Shown piece by piece: positions 31,223 through 41,402 of a stretch of 64,000 nucleotides of DNA. Both the position numbers and the translations under genes were made by a program. Position 1 is the first letter of the stretch, and every line of letters begins with the position of its first letter. The notes under the pieces are model-generated. The model ran no database searches, was not told the origin of the DNA, and was given only the letters and a program-made list of their open reading frames with translations. This DNA comes from Citrobacter amalonaticus (GTDB taxonomy: Bacteria > Pseudomonadota > Gammaproteobacteria > Enterobacterales > Enterobacteriaceae): assembly GCF_018252635.1 (NCBI RefSeq), contig NZ_JAGTXM010000001.1, positions 744,122 through 808,121 of the forward strand. The letters are read 5' to 3'.

Positions 31223-31244
31223 AGCGCCGCCCGAAAGCGGCGCT
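31223..31244 (-). other. Intercistronic hairpin between sdaC and sdaB
   Basis: AGCGCCGC and GCGGCGCT form an 8-bp GC-rich stem between the two genes with no U run. It probably sets relative mRNA stability or allows partial readthrough. Confidence 0.5.
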
Positions 31245-31251
31245 AAACAAC

Positions 31252-32541
31252 TTAGTTGAACAGGGAGTAGAAAATCGCGGAGATAGCAATCAGGCCCATC
31301 ACGACAACAAACACGTTGCTGATGTGACCGCTGTATTTACGCATTGCCGGTACTTTCTGGATTGCGTACATCGGCATCAGGAACAGGATCATCGCGATGA
31401 TTGGACCACCCAGAGTTTCAATCATACCGAGGATGCTCGGGTTCAGGGTGGCGACAATCCAGGTCGTTACCAGCATGAACAACGCAGTGATGCGGTTCAG
31501 TTTGTTGATTTCAATAGACTTGCCTTTACCGCGCAGCGACTTGATAACCATCCCGTTGAAACCTTCACGTGCCCCCAGGTAGTGGCCGAGGAAGGATTTA
31601 GTGATAGCAATCATCGCGATGATCGGCGCCATCCAGGCAATGATCGGCGCGTTAAAGTGGTTCGCCAGGTAAGACAGAATCGAGATGTTCTGATCTTTCG
31701 CTGCCGCCAGGTCCGCTGGCGTCAGGCTCAGTACGCAACTGAAGACGAAGAACATAACTGTCAGTACCATCATGATGTGAGCGAATGCCAGAATCTTCGA
31801 GCATTTTTTCTCTGCCGCATCGCCGTACTCTTCACGCTTCGCCACGGCGAAGGAAGAGATAATCGGAGAGTGGTTGAAAGAGAACACCATTACCGGAATC
31901 GCCAGCCACAGGGTCATCCACAGACCGTTGCCGGTCGTAGCCGCAGAGTCAAAGGACAGGGTTTCCAGCGCGGCACCGCTCCATTGTGGGATCAGGTACA
32001 GTGCCAGCAGCATCAGCGCAGCAACAAACGGGAACACCAGGATGCTCATCGCCTTCACAATCATCTGCTCACCAAAACGAACGATAGTCATCATCCCGAC
32101 AATCAGGATCAGCGACAGGATCGCACGCGGCGGCGGGGTGATGGCTAACTGGTGAGTCAGGAAGCTCTCAACCGTGTTAGTAATCGCGACGCTGTAAACC
32201 AACAGAATCGGGTAAATCGCGAAGAAGTACAGCAGGGTAATCAGTTTACCCGCGCCGATACCAAAGTGCTCTTCAACCACTTCTGTGATGTCTTCACCCG
32301 GATTTTTGCCAGACAGTACAAAGCGAGTCAGACCCCGGTGGGCGAAGAAGGTCATCGGGAAGGCGATAATAGCCATGATAATCAGCGGGATCATACCGCC
32401 AACACCTGCGTTGATTGGCAAGAACAACACGCCCGCACCGATAGCCGTGCCATAAAGGCCCAGCATCCACATGGTATCGGTCTTGCGCCATGCGCTTCGT
32501 GATTCAGTCGAAGCAATTGTGCTGGTTTGAATGGTTTCCAT
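31252..32541 (-). CDS. sdaC: Serine/proton symporter SdaC
   Basis: SdaC imports L-serine with protons and belongs to the HAAAP amino-acid permease family. The 429-residue protein has about eleven membrane segments; [21 protein letters not shown] near residues 27-47 is the conserved first segment. It precedes sdaB in the same direction, so serine uptake and breakdown are made together. A CRP-type site lies about 140 bp upstream of the start, in agreement with strong CRP control in E. coli. Confidence 0.97.
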   Translation of the reverse strand: METIQTSTIASTESRSAWRKTDTMWMLGLYGTAIGAGVLFLPINAGVGGMIPLIIMAIIAFPMTFFAHRGLTRFVLSGKNPGEDITEVVEEHFGIGAGKLITLLYFFAIYPILLVYSVAITNTVESFLTHQLAITPPPRAILSLILIVGMMTIVRFGEQMIVKAMSILVFPFVAALMLLALYLIPQWSGAALETLSFDSAATTGNGLWMTLWLAIPVMVFSFNHSPIISSFAVAKREEYGDAAEKKCSKILAFAHIMMVLTVMFFVFSCVLSLTPADLAAAKDQNISILSYLANHFNAPIIAWMAPIIAMIAITKSFLGHYLGAREGFNGMVIKSLRGKGKSIEINKLNRITALFMLVTTWIVATLNPSILGMIETLGGPIIAMILFLMPMYAIQKVPAMRKYSGHISNVFVVVMGLIAISAIFYSLFN

Positions 32542-32995
32542 CTATTTCTCCTGGAGGAAGCTAAAAATCAGGAAAAAGCTCCTGACCGTAAAACGAAATT
32601 CTTGCAGTGACGATTTTTATAAAATTTTTAACCGTAGTAATTTGCGGGCAGAAAGATACATTTAACTAATGAATCTATCAGTGATCGCGATCCCAAATGC
32701 AATAATCCACTTTTAAAGTGGATATGTTTGGATCATTAGTCTGTTAAAAAATCATCACAGCGAATTTACGCGTGCGAAGGCTAGCATTAACAACATATTG
32801 ACAGAAAGGATTGTCAGAAAGATACGGGGGTTACGTTGCAAAAAGCGATCTTTATAGTCGTTTATGGCGACTAATTTAATTTATGGATGATAAAACGCGG
32901 TTGCATTAGCAAGGTAATCGTTTGCGTTGCGCTATTTTTTGTATGATGTATTAGCAGGACTAATAAAGTGAACGTGTTATCTCTTTGGTAATTAT
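32542..32995. promoter_or_regulatory. sdaC upstream region
   Basis: About 450 bp without a gene between sdaC and the end of ppnN. It holds the sdaC leader with ribosome site CAGGAG, a CRP-type site at 32680-32695 (AGTGATCGCGATCCCA) and a near-perfect inverted repeat at 32705-32723 (ATCCACTTT-T-AAAGTGGAT). The remainder is AT-rich with no convincing coding frame. Confidence 0.6.
32680..32695 (-). promoter_or_regulatory. CRP-type site upstream of sdaC
   Basis: On the minus strand TGGGATCGCGATCACT matches TGTGATC-NN-GATCACA with one mismatch per half. Inferred from the match and from known CRP activation of sdaCB in E. coli. Confidence 0.65.
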
Positions 32996-33029
32996 AAAAA
33001 AACCGGAAGGGCCATCAGCCGCTCCCGGT
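32996..33029 (-). terminator. Terminator of ppnN
   Basis: On the minus strand ACCGGGAGCGGC-tgat-GGCCCTTCCGGT forms an imperfect long stem followed by TTTTTTT. It lies 20 bp after the ppnN stop. Confidence 0.85.
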
Positions 33030-33048
33030 CCATGAAACGCTTTTCGCG

Positions 33049-34413
33049 TCAGGCGCAAATTTCGTAGCAGGGGATATAGGCGGTGCCAGGCAGCTTCATA
33101 CGGTGCTGCGCGACAAAGCCTTGCAGGAGATCGTCCATCCGGCGCATCATTTCACTGTCGCCGTGGATTTTGTAAGGCCCAAACTCTTCAATGGCGCGGA
33201 TACCCACTTCCTTAACGTTACCCGCCACTATGCCGGAGAAGGCGCGACGCAGGTCTGCCGCCAGTACTTCAACCGGTTGGTCAGGGTACAGCTTAAGGTT
33301 AGCCATGTTCTCGTGGGACGGTTCGAACGGCATTTGCAGATCCGGCGTGATGCGAATCGACCAGTTGAAGCTGTAGGCGTCACCGGTATCACGACGATTC
33401 TCTTTCACCAGTGGCATCGCTTTTTTCATCAGGCGCGCCACTTCGGCCGCGTCATCAATGATAATGCGGTAATGCACTCGCGCTGCTTCTCCCAGCGTAT
33501 GCACGATGAACTCATCGAGCACGCGGAAGTAGTCGGCGCTCTCTTTCGGGCCGGTGAGGATGAGCGGCAGAACCTGATCTTTGTTCGCCGGGTTCATCAG
33601 GATCCCCAACAGATACAGCAGCTCTTCTGCCGTCCCTACACCGCCAGGGAAAATGATAATGCCGTGGGCGATACGCACGAAGGCTTCCAGACGTTTTTCA
33701 ATGTCCGGCATAATGATCAGTTCGTTAACCAGCGGGTTCGGTGGTTCAGCGGCGATGATTGACGGCTCAGTCATCCCAATAAAACGGCTGTCTTTATAGC
33801 GCTGCTGAGCATGGCCCACCGCTGCGCCTTTCATCGGCGCTTCCATAGCACCTGGTCCGCAACCGGTGCAGATGTTCAGCTCGCGCAGGCCTAACTGTGT
33901 CCCGACGCGTCGGGCGTACAGGTATTCGTTTTCATTAATGGAGTGGCCGCCCCAGCAGACAACCATGTTTGGCGCTTCGCCCACGTGTAGCGCTCTAGCA
34001 TTACGCAAAATAGAGAATACCAGGTTTGTAATGTGCACGGAGCTTTCGAGATCCAAATGCTGGAAGCGACCCGCATTATGAATCTGACCGTTAACAAACA
34101 GAATGTCGCGCAGCACGGCAAACAGGTTTGCCTGCAGTGCGCGGATGATACGGCCATCGACGAAGGCATCTTCTGGCGGGTTGATCAGTTCAAGCTTTAC
34201 GCCACGTTCGCGACGCAGCACGTTAATATCGAAACTTTCAAAGCGGGACAGCAGCTCTTTGCTGTTGTCAGTCAGACTGCCGGAGTTTAAAACGGCAAGC
34301 GAACAGTTACGAAACAGTTGATACAGGTCGCTGCTGGCCGTGCGTTTAAGCATATCGACTTCCAGCTGCGACAACATGTCCATTGAGCCAAGCGGGCTAA
34401 TATGTGTAATCAA
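33049..34413 (-). CDS. ppnN: Pyrimidine/purine nucleotide 5'-monophosphate nucleosidase
   Basis: PpnN (YgdH) cleaves the N-glycosidic bond of nucleoside monophosphates to base and ribose 5-phosphate and is regulated by (p)ppGpp in E. coli. The protein has 454 residues. The LOG-family motif [13 protein letters not shown] near residue 255 and the phosphate-binding [14 protein letters not shown] are intact. The start is TTG at 34413 after AAGGAG, chosen because the product then begins [16 protein letters not shown] as in E. coli. It lies alone between sdaC and queF. Confidence 0.96.
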   Translation of the reverse strand: MITHISPLGSMDMLSQLEVDMLKRTASSDLYQLFRNCSLAVLNSGSLTDNSKELLSRFESFDINVLRRERGVKLELINPPEDAFVDGRIIRALQANLFAVLRDILFVNGQIHNAGRFQHLDLESSVHITNLVFSILRNARALHVGEAPNMVVCWGGHSINENEYLYARRVGTQLGLRELNICTGCGPGAMEAPMKGAAVGHAQQRYKDSRFIGMTEPSIIAAEPPNPLVNELIIMPDIEKRLEAFVRIAHGIIIFPGGVGTAEELLYLLGILMNPANKDQVLPLILTGPKESADYFRVLDEFIVHTLGEAARVHYRIIIDDAAEVARLMKKAMPLVKENRRDTGDAYSFNWSIRITPDLQMPFEPSHENMANLKLYPDQPVEVLAADLRRAFSGIVAGNVKEVGIRAIEEFGPYKIHGDSEMMRRMDDLLQGFVAQHRMKLPGTAYIPCYEICA

Positions 34414-34525
34414 GTAAACTCCTTATGGGACGCAAAACGTCATTCCCTGTAGATTACAATAGCCCTGGCTTATGACCTTTCACAACCTTACGCGTGGAAT
34501 CCGACCCGCAAAATTGTGAAATAAT

Positions 34526-35374
34526 TCATTGTCGAACTAATCTGCCCGTCGCCGGAACAAAGTCGGTGTTGCTTCGCCATGGGTTAATATCCAGCCCACC
34601 ACGGCGCGTATAGCGTGCATAAACGCTCAGTTTTTCCGGCTGACAGAAGCGTAGCAGGTCGTTGAAAATGCGCTCCACGCACTGTTCATGAAATTCGTTA
34701 TGATGGCGGAAAGAGACCAGATAACGGAGCAGCTTCTCGCGATCGATTTTGCGTCCGCGATACTGAATTTGTATCGAGCCCCAGTCCGGCTGATGGGTGA
34801 TTAGACAGTTTGATTTCAACAGATGGCTCACCAGCGTCTCTTCAACCACTTTTTCCCCACCGGCGGCGGATTGCAGATAATCGGTAGTGAACTGGTAGCT
34901 GTCGATGTCGATATCTTGCTCATCAATGCAGGTCCCGTGAAAATGCGCGACCGGTTGTCCTTCCAGCTCATCGAGACGGTATAGCGCAACGGTTACTTTC
35001 CCTTCGGCACAGGCGCGCAGATCGTTTTCCAGCGTCTGTTGCACCGCTTCCCAGGAGTCAAACCGCGTCTGGTTAAAGCTGTTCAGGTACAGCTTAAAGC
35101 TTTTGGATTCAATCAGATTGAGGCTGGTGTAATCCAGTTCCACATGACCCACCGCCACCTGTGGTAATCCCTTGGCATTCAGCCATGACAGCTCATACAG
35201 CGTCCAGATATCGGCGCCGTGAAACGGCAGACGGTCTGCTTTTAATCCCAGCGGATCGCGATTCAGACTACGGGGCACACCCTGTAGCAGGCTGGGGTCG
35301 TAAATATCCCGGTAATCCGTTGATTTACCGAGCGTCAGGCTATCAAGAGCCTGATGGTTTTCATAAGAAGACAT
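34526..35374 (-). CDS. queF: NADPH-dependent 7-cyano-7-deazaguanine reductase
   Basis: QueF reduces the nitrile preQ0 to the amine preQ1 on the way to queuosine in tRNA. The protein has 282 residues, the length of the two-domain (YqcD) subfamily, with the catalytic cysteine and aspartate in [13 protein letters not shown] about residue 190-197. It is divergent from syd with a 68-bp gap. Two other queuosine genes, queE and queD, lie at 54.8-55.9 kb, so this window holds three of the pathway genes in separate places. Confidence 0.97.
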   Translation of the reverse strand: MSSYENHQALDSLTLGKSTDYRDIYDPSLLQGVPRSLNRDPLGLKADRLPFHGADIWTLYELSWLNAKGLPQVAVGHVELDYTSLNLIESKSFKLYLNSFNQTRFDSWEAVQQTLENDLRACAEGKVTVALYRLDELEGQPVAHFHGTCIDEQDIDIDSYQFTTDYLQSAAGGEKVVEETLVSHLLKSNCLITHQPDWGSIQIQYRGRKIDREKLLRYLVSFRHHNEFHEQCVERIFNDLLRFCQPEKLSVYARYTRRGGLDINPWRSNTDFVPATGRLVRQ

Positions 35375-35442
35375 GTTTCACCGTCATAAACCAGATACAC
35401 TATGCGCCAAGTGTATCCTGGCTTTTATGAAGAGAGAAACCG

Positions 35443-35988
35443 GTGGACGAACAGACAGCTTTGGCCCTGAAGGATTTTACGACGCGTTACTGCGACGCAT
35501 GGCATGCAAAAAACGACAGTTGGCCGATGAGCGAAGCGCTGTATGGCGTGCCTTCTCCCTGCATTATCTCGACGACCCGTGATGCTGTGTACTGGCAACC
35601 TCAGCCGTTTGAAGGTGAACAGAATGTAAACGCGGTTGAACGCGCCTTCGATATTGTGGTACAACCTGCGCTTCACGCATTTTATACCACGCAGTTTGCC
35701 GGGGATATGCATGCGCAGTCAGGCAGTGAAACGTTGACGCTGTTACAGACCTGGAGCGTTGATGACTTCAGGCGGGTTCAGGAGAACCTGATTGGTCATC
35801 TGGTGACGCAAAAACGTTTGAAACTGTCGCCGACCCTTTTTATTGCCACACTGGACAATGAACTGGAGGTCATTTCGCTCTGCAATCTGTCGGGGGAAGT
35901 GATCAAAGAAACGCTGGGAACCCGTAACCGTACCGTTCTGGCCCCTTCTCTTGCGGATTTCCTTACGCAACTTAAGCCTCTTCTGTAA
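35443..35988 (+). CDS. syd: SecY-interacting protein Syd
   Basis: Syd is a small peripheral protein on the cytoplasmic face that binds SecY and may check translocon quality. The product has 181 residues, the E. coli length, with GTG at 35443 as the start (no ATG in the right place; the product then aligns at its first residue). Acidic N-terminal region and the core [36 protein letters not shown] are typical. It is followed by the csrB control region. Confidence 0.95.
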   Translation: MDEQTALALKDFTTRYCDAWHAKNDSWPMSEALYGVPSPCIISTTRDAVYWQPQPFEGEQNVNAVERAFDIVVQPALHAFYTTQFAGDMHAQSGSETLTLLQTWSVDDFRRVQENLIGHLVTQKRLKLSPTLFIATLDNELEVISLCNLSGEVIKETLGTRNRTVLAPSLADFLTQLKPLL

Positions 35989-36007
35989 TCCATTTCACCC
36001 ATGAATA

Positions 36008-36025
36008 TGTGAGAGATCTCTTACA
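36008..36025. promoter_or_regulatory. UvrY (SirA)-binding palindrome upstream of csrB
   Basis: TGTGAGAGATCTCTTACA is an 18-bp near-perfect inverted repeat of the type bound by phosphorylated UvrY upstream of csrB and csrC. It lies about 174 bp before the csrB start, as in E. coli. The cognate sensor gene barA is in this same window. Confidence 0.85.
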
Positions 36026-36163
36026 AGCCCTGTAGGAGATCGCCAGGTAGTAAATGAAGACATCAGAAAGCAAAAATAACTAATATTCTAATAAATCATT
36101 AAGTTAATAAATTCCTGTCAACTTTCATATGAAATTTTCCTTAAGGTATTGTCTGTAAGCGTC

Positions 36164-36192
36164 TTGTAAGACGGCGTGAAAAAGGCGATTCT
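36164..36192 (+). promoter_or_regulatory. Promoter of csrB
   Basis: -35 TTGTAA (36164-36169) and a weak -10 GATTCT (36187-36192) are 17 bp apart and end 6 bases before the csrB start. A weak -10 fits a promoter that depends on an activator. Confidence 0.6.
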
Positions 36193-36198
36193 ATGTAC

Positions 36199-36565
36199 GT
36201 CGACAGGGAGTCGCATAAAGAAGTGAACATCAGGATGATGACACTTCAGCAGGACACACCAGGACGGTGTTAAAAGGAAAAACTTCAGGATGAAGTGAAG
36301 AGGACAGCGCGGGAATGCGTTAAAGGACACCTCCAGGAAGGAGAACGAGAGCCGGTCAGGATAGTCGGTGGGTCAGGATGGCCAGGACGCTTCAGGATGA
36401 AGTAATCACATCGGGGTGGTGTGAGCAGGATGCACAATGTTCAGGATGAACAACGGGTCGCAAGACCAGAGGAAAAGTTGTCACGGATGAGCAGGGAGCA
36501 CGAAAAGTAGCTGGAATGCTGCGAAACGAACCGGGAGCACTGTTTTTACAGTGCTCCCTTTTTTT
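36199..36565 (+). ncRNA. csrB: CsrA-sequestering regulatory RNA CsrB
   Basis: CsrB is a non-coding RNA of about 369 nt that titrates the translational regulator CsrA. It begins GTCGACAGGGAGTCGC at 36199 and ends in the terminator GGGAGCACTG-tttta-CAGTGCTCCC followed by seven or more T residues. At least 20 GGA motifs are visible, many as CAGGAT or AGGAC in predicted hairpin loops such as CTTCAGGATGAAG, each a potential CsrA site. It lies between syd and yqcC as in E. coli and has a UvrY site upstream. Confidence 0.96.
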
Positions 36566-36625
36566 GTTTCTCTTTTTACTGGTGGTATCCTTCGCGCCAG
36601 ATTTTTCATCATTGAGGTGACTTTC

Positions 36626-36955
36626 ATGACGACCCATGACCGTGTGCGTCAGCAGCTCCATGTACTTGAAGCGCTGCTGCGTGAACATCAACACTGGCGG
36701 ATGGATGAACCCGAAGCCCACCTGTTTACCAGTTCCCAACCATTTTGTATGGATACGATGGAGCCGCTTGAATGGCTGCAATGGGTCTTGATCCCACGTA
36801 TGCATACTTTACTGGACAGTGCGCAACCGCTACCCGAGGCGTTTGCCGTCGCCCCCTATTACGAAATGGCCCTGACCGCCGATCATCCGCAGCGCGAAAT
36901 CCTGCTGGAGACGTTGCAGGCACTGGATGCGCTTTTCGCGCAAGATAAATCCTGA
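36626..36955 (+). CDS. yqcC: YqcC family protein
   Basis: A 109-residue cytoplasmic protein of the YqcC family with unknown function. From the ATG at 36626 (after TGAGGTG) it has the E. coli length; the region upstream belongs to csrB. Conserved features are HWRMDEPEAHLFTSSQPF and the tryptophan-rich MEPLEWLQWVLIPRM. It precedes truC with a TGATG overlap, so the two are translated together, and yqcA follows 6 bp after truC. Confidence 0.93.
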   Translation: MTTHDRVRQQLHVLEALLREHQHWRMDEPEAHLFTSSQPFCMDTMEPLEWLQWVLIPRMHTLLDSAQPLPEAFAVAPYYEMALTADHPQREILLETLQALDALFAQDKS

Positions 36956-37749
36956 TGCTGGAGATTTTGTATCAGGACGAATGGCTGGTTGCGGTTAACA
37001 AACCCTCCGGCTGGCTGGTCCACCGCAGCTGGCTGGATCGCGATGAAAAAGTGGTAGTGATGCAGACCGTGCGTGACCAGATTGGTCAGCATGTGTTTAC
37101 CGCGCATCGCCTCGACAGACCCACATCCGGCGTGCTGTTGATGGGGTTATCCAGCGAAGCCGGACGCCGTCTCGCGCAGCAGTTTGAGCAACACCAGATC
37201 CATAAGCGCTATCACGCCATTGTCCGTGGCTGGCTAATGGAGGAGGCGGTGCTGGATTATCCGCTGGTGGAAGAACGGGATAAAATTGCCGATAAGTTTG
37301 CCCGTGAAAACAAGGATCCACAGCCGGCGGTAACCCATTACCGTGGCCTCGCCACCGTTGAAATGCCACTAGCGACCGGGCGTTATCCGACGACTCGTTA
37401 CGGTCTGGTGGAACTGGATCCGCAAACGGGGCGCAAGCATCAGCTCAGACGTCATCTGGCGCACCTGCGCCATCCGATTATTGGCGACAGCAAGCATGGC
37501 GATTTGCGGCAGAACCGCAGCGCGGCGGAACATTTTGGCTGCAACCGACTGATGCTGCATGCCAGCCAGCTTGCGCTGACCCATCCGTTTACCGGTGAAC
37601 CGTTGACGATTCATGCCGGGCTGGATACGGTCTGGATGCAGGCGCTATCACAGTTTGGCTGGCAGGGACTTCTCCCTGAGAATGAAAGGGTTGAGTTAAG
37701 TGAGCCAGCAGGTCAGGATGAATGCATACGTTCTTCATTCAGGGAGTAA
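36955..37749 (+). CDS. truC: tRNA pseudouridine(65) synthase TruC
   Basis: TruC isomerises U65 to pseudouridine in tRNA-Ile1 and tRNA-Asp. The product has 264 residues against about 260 in E. coli, with a few extra residues at the C-terminus. The RluA-family motif HRLDRPTSGVLLMGL near residue 51 carries the catalytic aspartate, and GRKHQLRRHLAHLRHPIIGD is the second family motif. The start overlaps the yqcC stop. Confidence 0.97.
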   Translation: MLEILYQDEWLVAVNKPSGWLVHRSWLDRDEKVVVMQTVRDQIGQHVFTAHRLDRPTSGVLLMGLSSEAGRRLAQQFEQHQIHKRYHAIVRGWLMEEAVLDYPLVEERDKIADKFARENKDPQPAVTHYRGLATVEMPLATGRYPTTRYGLVELDPQTGRKHQLRRHLAHLRHPIIGDSKHGDLRQNRSAAEHFGCNRLMLHASQLALTHPFTGEPLTIHAGLDTVWMQALSQFGWQGLLPENERVELSEPAGQDECIRSSFRE

Positions 37750-37755
37750 TTAAGC

Positions 37756-38205
37756 ATGGCGGAAATCGGGATTTTTGTCGGAACAATGTATGGCAACGCG
37801 CTGCTGGTGGCCGAAGAGGCCGAAGCGATCCTGACGGCCCAGGGGCACAAAGCGACTGTTTTTGAAGATCCTGAACTGGCGGACTGGCAGGAATATCAGG
37901 ACAAAATCGCGCTGGTGGTCACCTCCACCACCGGGCAAGGTGATTTACCGGACAGCATTGTGCCGTTGTTTCAGGGAATCAAAGATCGACTGGGGTTCCA
38001 GCCCAATCTGCGTTACGGCGTGATTGCGTTAGGCGACAGTAGCTACGTCAATTTCTGCAACGGCGGTAAACAGTTTGATGCCCTGTTACAGGAGCAAAGC
38101 GCACAGCGCGTGGGGGAAATGTTGCTGATTGATGCCAGTGAGCATCCGGAACCTGAAAGTGAATCCAATCCCTGGGTCGAACATTGGGGCACACTCTTAT
38201 CCTGA
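37756..38205 (+). CDS. yqcA: Flavodoxin YqcA
   Basis: A 149-residue short-chain flavodoxin that binds FMN. The phosphate loop [15 protein letters not shown] is at residues 9-23; [12 protein letters not shown] and [18 protein letters not shown] are the isoalloxazine loops. The redox partner is not known from sequence; it resembles MioC more than the long-chain flavodoxins. It ends the yqcC-truC-yqcA run, and a GC-rich hairpin at 38213-38232 follows. Confidence 0.95.
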   Translation: MAEIGIFVGTMYGNALLVAEEAEAILTAQGHKATVFEDPELADWQEYQDKIALVVTSTTGQGDLPDSIVPLFQGIKDRLGFQPNLRYGVIALGDSSYVNFCNGGKQFDALLQEQSAQRVGEMLLIDASEHPEPESESNPWVEHWGTLLS

Positions 38206-38353
38206 GAGTTAACCCTCCCCCTACCGGGAGGGACTCCCTTTTGACGCTAGGCTCGGGAACAACCTGCCTCTATTCTACTCAACACTGAATCGTGTTAGCT
38301 TCGGGCAAACGCCCCTAAAAGCCCTCAATATTGAAGGGTTTTTAGGGGCGTTT
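38206..38353. other. yqcA 3' region with long inverted repeat
   Basis: After the yqcA stop a hairpin CCCTCCC/GGGAGGG (38213-38232) probably ends the transcript. At 38304-38353 a long inverted repeat is seen: AAACGCCCCTAAAAGCCCT on the left and GGGTTTTTAGGGGCGTTTT on the right, with a short centre CAATATTGAA. It could terminate transcripts from either side. No gene is seen in this stretch. Confidence 0.6.
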
Positions 38354-38575
38354 TCATAGGGTCAAGCGACCTGTTTCACACTCCCGCCTTTTCCACGTAA
38401 GCCCCACGCGATTTCCGTTATATGTTTTCATTTCCGTGAAGTCGCTTCCATCACCCTGGGCTTTTGCCATAAACATAAGTGATACGCTGCCTAAATGTTG
38501 GGTTCTTGCACGGTGAGCAAGAACCATGTGCTTTTTATACTTCTCCTGCCAGCGATAAAAAAATGCAGTAAGCAA
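38354..38575 (-). CDS. Unidentified small reading frame, doubtful
   Basis: A minus-strand frame of up to 73 codons (57 from an inner ATG at 38527, preceded by AGGAG at a rather long distance). The product is basic and has no motif I recognise; it contains WQEKYKKHMVLAHRAR and GDGSDFTEMKTYNGNRVG, which read like ordinary protein rather than random sequence. The region between yqcA and gudP is otherwise non-coding in E. coli as far as I recall. It ends against a long inverted repeat. It may be a remnant of a lost gene or chance; the hairpin GTTCTTGC-tcaccgt-GCAAGAAC overlaps its inner start. Confidence 0.2.
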   Translation of the reverse strand: MLTAFFYRWQEKYKKHMVLAHRARTQHLGSVSLMFMAKAQGDGSDFTEMKTYNGNRVGLTWKRRECETGRLTL

Positions 38576-38687
38576 GGCGAACGACCTAATAAAAGCTGCA
38601 AAAAAACACGAAACGTCACCTCTGATCCCCTACCAGTTGTGCTGTTCAGAGTGAGCGTGACTAACGCGAAAATTCAGGAGTGCAACA

Positions 38688-40046
38688 ATGAGTTCATTAA
38701 GTCAGGCTGCGAGCGGTGCGGAAAAACGCACCAATGCCCGCTACTGGATAGTGGTGATGTTGTTTATCGTCACCTCCTTCAACTATGGCGACCGCGCCAC
38801 CTTATCCATTGCCGGTTCGGAGATGGCCAAAGATATTGGTCTGGATCCGGTCGGGATGGGTTACGTTTTCTCTGCGTTTTCATGGGCCTACGTCATCGGG
38901 CAGATCCCGGGCGGCTGGCTGCTGGACCGTTTTGGTTCCAAACGCGTTTACTTCTGGTCCATCTTTATCTGGTCCTTGTTTACCCTGTTACAGGGTTTCG
39001 TCGATATCTTTAGCGGATTCGGTATTATCGTCGCGCTGTTTACCCTGCGCTTCCTCGTCGGTCTGGCGGAAGCGCCATCTTTCCCTGGCAACAGTCGCAT
39101 TGTCGCGGCCTGGTTCCCGGCACAGGAGAGGGGAACGGCAGTCGCGATCTTTAACTCTGCACAGTACTTTGCCACCGTTATTTTTGCTCCGATCATGGGT
39201 TGGCTGACCCATGAAGTGGGTTGGTCGCATGTGTTCTTCTTTATGGGTGGCCTCGGGATTGTTATCAGCTTTGTCTGGCTGAAAGTGATCCACGAACCAA
39301 ACCAGCATCCTGGCGTGAATAAGAAAGAGCTGGAGTACATCGCAGAAGGTGGCGCGCTGATTAATATGGATCAGAAAGACACCAAAGCCAAAGTGCCGTT
39401 TAGCGTGAAGTGGGGGCAGATAAAGCAGTTGCTGGGCTCGCGTATGATGATCGGCGTGTACATCGGCCAGTACTGCATTAACGCGCTGACCTACTTCTTT
39501 ATCACCTGGTTCCCGGTTTATCTGGTGCAGGCTCGCGGTATGTCGATTCTGAAAGCGGGCTTTGTGGCCTCTGTTCCGGCCGTATGCGGATTTATCGGCG
39601 GGGTGCTGGGTGGCATTATCTCCGACTGGCTGATGCGTCGTACCGGCTCACTGAACATTGCGCGCAAAACGCCTATCGTGATGGGGATGCTGTTGTCGAT
39701 GGTAATGGTGTTCTGTAACTACGTTAACGTCGAGTGGATGATCATTGGCTTCATGGCGCTGGCGTTCTTTGGTAAAGGCATCGGTGCGCTGGGCTGGGCG
39801 GTGATGGCAGATACGGCACCGAAAGAGATCAGCGGCCTGAGCGGCGGTCTGTTTAACATGTTCGGCAATATCTCCGGCATCGTGACGCCTATTGCGATTG
39901 GCTACATTGTCGGCACAACCGGCTCCTTCAACGGCGCATTGATTTATGTGGGCGTGCACGCGTTGATTGCGGTACTGAGCTACCTGGTGCTGGTGGGGGA
40001 TATTAAACGTATTGAACTGAAACCAGTCGCAGGACAACTATCATGA
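38688..40046 (+). CDS. gudP: D-glucarate/galactarate transporter GudP
   Basis: Inner-membrane MFS permease of the anion:cation symporter (ACS) family that takes up glucarate and galactarate. The product has 452 residues with about twelve membrane segments; [19 protein letters not shown] after the first segment and GRWLDRFG-like [11 protein letters not shown] between segments two and three are family marks. GGAG precedes the ATG. It overlaps gudX by ATGA and starts the gud operon, which in E. coli is activated by CdaR. Confidence 0.96.
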   Translation: MSSLSQAASGAEKRTNARYWIVVMLFIVTSFNYGDRATLSIAGSEMAKDIGLDPVGMGYVFSAFSWAYVIGQIPGGWLLDRFGSKRVYFWSIFIWSLFTLLQGFVDIFSGFGIIVALFTLRFLVGLAEAPSFPGNSRIVAAWFPAQERGTAVAIFNSAQYFATVIFAPIMGWLTHEVGWSHVFFFMGGLGIVISFVWLKVIHEPNQHPGVNKKELEYIAEGGALINMDQKDTKAKVPFSVKWGQIKQLLGSRMMIGVYIGQYCINALTYFFITWFPVYLVQARGMSILKAGFVASVPAVCGFIGGVLGGIISDWLMRRTGSLNIARKTPIVMGMLLSMVMVFCNYVNVEWMIIGFMALAFFGKGIGALGWAVMADTAPKEISGLSGGLFNMFGNISGIVTPIAIGYIVGTTGSFNGALIYVGVHALIAVLSYLVLVGDIKRIELKPVAGQLS

Positions 40047-41383
40047 CGACACAATCCAGCCCCGTTATCACGGACATGAAGGTCATTCCGGTTGCCGGAT
40101 ATGACAGTATGCTCCTCAATATTGGCGGCGCGCATAACGCGTACTTTACCCGCAACATCGTGGTCCTTACCGACAACGCTGGCAACACCGGCGTGGGTGA
40201 AGCGCCAGGCGGTGAGGTCATCTACCAGACGTTGGTTGATGCCATCCCGATGGTACTCGGTCAGGAAGTGGCCCGACTGAACAACGTGGTTCAGCGAGTA
40301 CACAAAGGCAATCAGGCCGCGGATTTTGATACCTTTGGCAAAGGCGCGTGGACCTTCGAATTGCGCGTCAATGCCGTGGCCGCGCTGGAAGCCGCACTGC
40401 TCGATCTGCTGGGTAAGGCGCTCAACGTGCCGGTCTGCGAACTGTTGGGACCAGGCAAGCAGCGTGATGCAGTGACCGTGCTTGGTTATCTTTTCTACGT
40501 CGGCGATCGCACGAAAACCGATCTCCCTTATCTGGAAACCACGCCGGGCAATCACGACTGGTATCATCTGCGCCATCAGGAAGCGATGAACAGCGACGCC
40601 GTGGTGCGCCTGGCGGAAGCCTCGCAGGATCGCTACGGTTTTAAAGATTTCAAACTTAAAGGCGGCGTGCTGCCAGGCGAGCAAGAGATAGAGACTGCTC
40701 GTGCGCTGAAAAAGCGTTTCCCGGATGCGCGGATTACCGTTGATCCCAACGGCGCCTGGCTGCTTGATGAGGCTATCTCGCTGTGTAAAGGGCTGAATGA
40801 TGTGCTCACCTACGCCGAAGATCCGTGTGGCGCCGAACAAGGCTTCTCGGGCCGCGAAGTGATGGCAGAATTTCGTCGCGCCACGGGGTTGCCGGTGGCG
40901 ACGAACATGATCGCCACTAACTGGCGCGAAATGGGCCATGCGGTGATGCTCAATGCTGTCGATATCCCGCTTGCCGATCCGCATTTCTGGACGCTTTCCG
41001 GCGCGGTGCGTGTGGCACAGTTGTGCGATGACTGGGGGCTGACCTGGGGCTGTCACTCTAATAACCACTTCGATATTTCACTGGCGATGTTTACCCACGT
41101 TGGCGCAGCTGCGCCGGGTAAACCGACCGCCATCGACACGCACTGGATCTGGCAGGAGGGTGATTGCCGCCTGACGAAAAAACCTCTTGAGATTAAAAAC
41201 GGAAAAATTGCTGTTCCTCACGCGCCTGGACTGGGTGTTGAGCTGGACTGGGATCAGGTGCAGAAGGCACATGAAGCTTATAAGAAACTGCCAGGCGGCG
41301 CGAGAAACGACGCCGGTCCGATGCAGTACCTGATCCCCGGCTGGACTTTTGACCGTAAACGTCCCGTTTTCGGCCGTCACTGA
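40043..41383 (+). CDS. gudX: Glucarate dehydratase-related protein GudX
   Basis: A 446-residue member of the enolase superfamily, paralogous to GudD downstream with the same length. The KxK-type motif [10 protein letters not shown], the metal region ITVDPNGAW and [22 protein letters not shown], and the histidine region [16 protein letters not shown] are all present. In E. coli GudX has only low dehydratase activity on glucarate/idarate and is co-expressed with GudD. Start ATG is in the ATGA overlap with gudP. Confidence 0.95.
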   Translation: MTTQSSPVITDMKVIPVAGYDSMLLNIGGAHNAYFTRNIVVLTDNAGNTGVGEAPGGEVIYQTLVDAIPMVLGQEVARLNNVVQRVHKGNQAADFDTFGKGAWTFELRVNAVAALEAALLDLLGKALNVPVCELLGPGKQRDAVTVLGYLFYVGDRTKTDLPYLETTPGNHDWYHLRHQEAMNSDAVVRLAEASQDRYGFKDFKLKGGVLPGEQEIETARALKKRFPDARITVDPNGAWLLDEAISLCKGLNDVLTYAEDPCGAEQGFSGREVMAEFRRATGLPVATNMIATNWREMGHAVMLNAVDIPLADPHFWTLSGAVRVAQLCDDWGLTWGCHSNNHFDISLAMFTHVGAAAPGKPTAIDTHWIWQEGDCRLTKKPLEIKNGKIAVPHAPGLGVELDWDQVQKAHEAYKKLPGGARNDAGPMQYLIPGWTFDRKRPVFGRH

Positions 41384-41402
41384 TTTGTATAAGGACTCAA
41401 CA

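Noticed and set aside
31324-32148. A 274-codon plus-strand frame over sdaC
   Set aside because: The predicted product is rich in H, R, D and Q, typical of the antisense of a membrane protein; sdaC itself is certain.
38304-38353. Inverted repeat as the ends of an insertion sequence
   Set aside because: The two arms are only about 10 bp apart with no transposase between; it is a hairpin, more like a terminator.
39980-41068. A 362-codon open frame antisense to gudX
   Set aside because: It lies wholly against a well-recognised gene and its sequence looks like reverse-translated GudX; an analogous antisense frame occurs in the paralogue gudD, as expected from shared codons.
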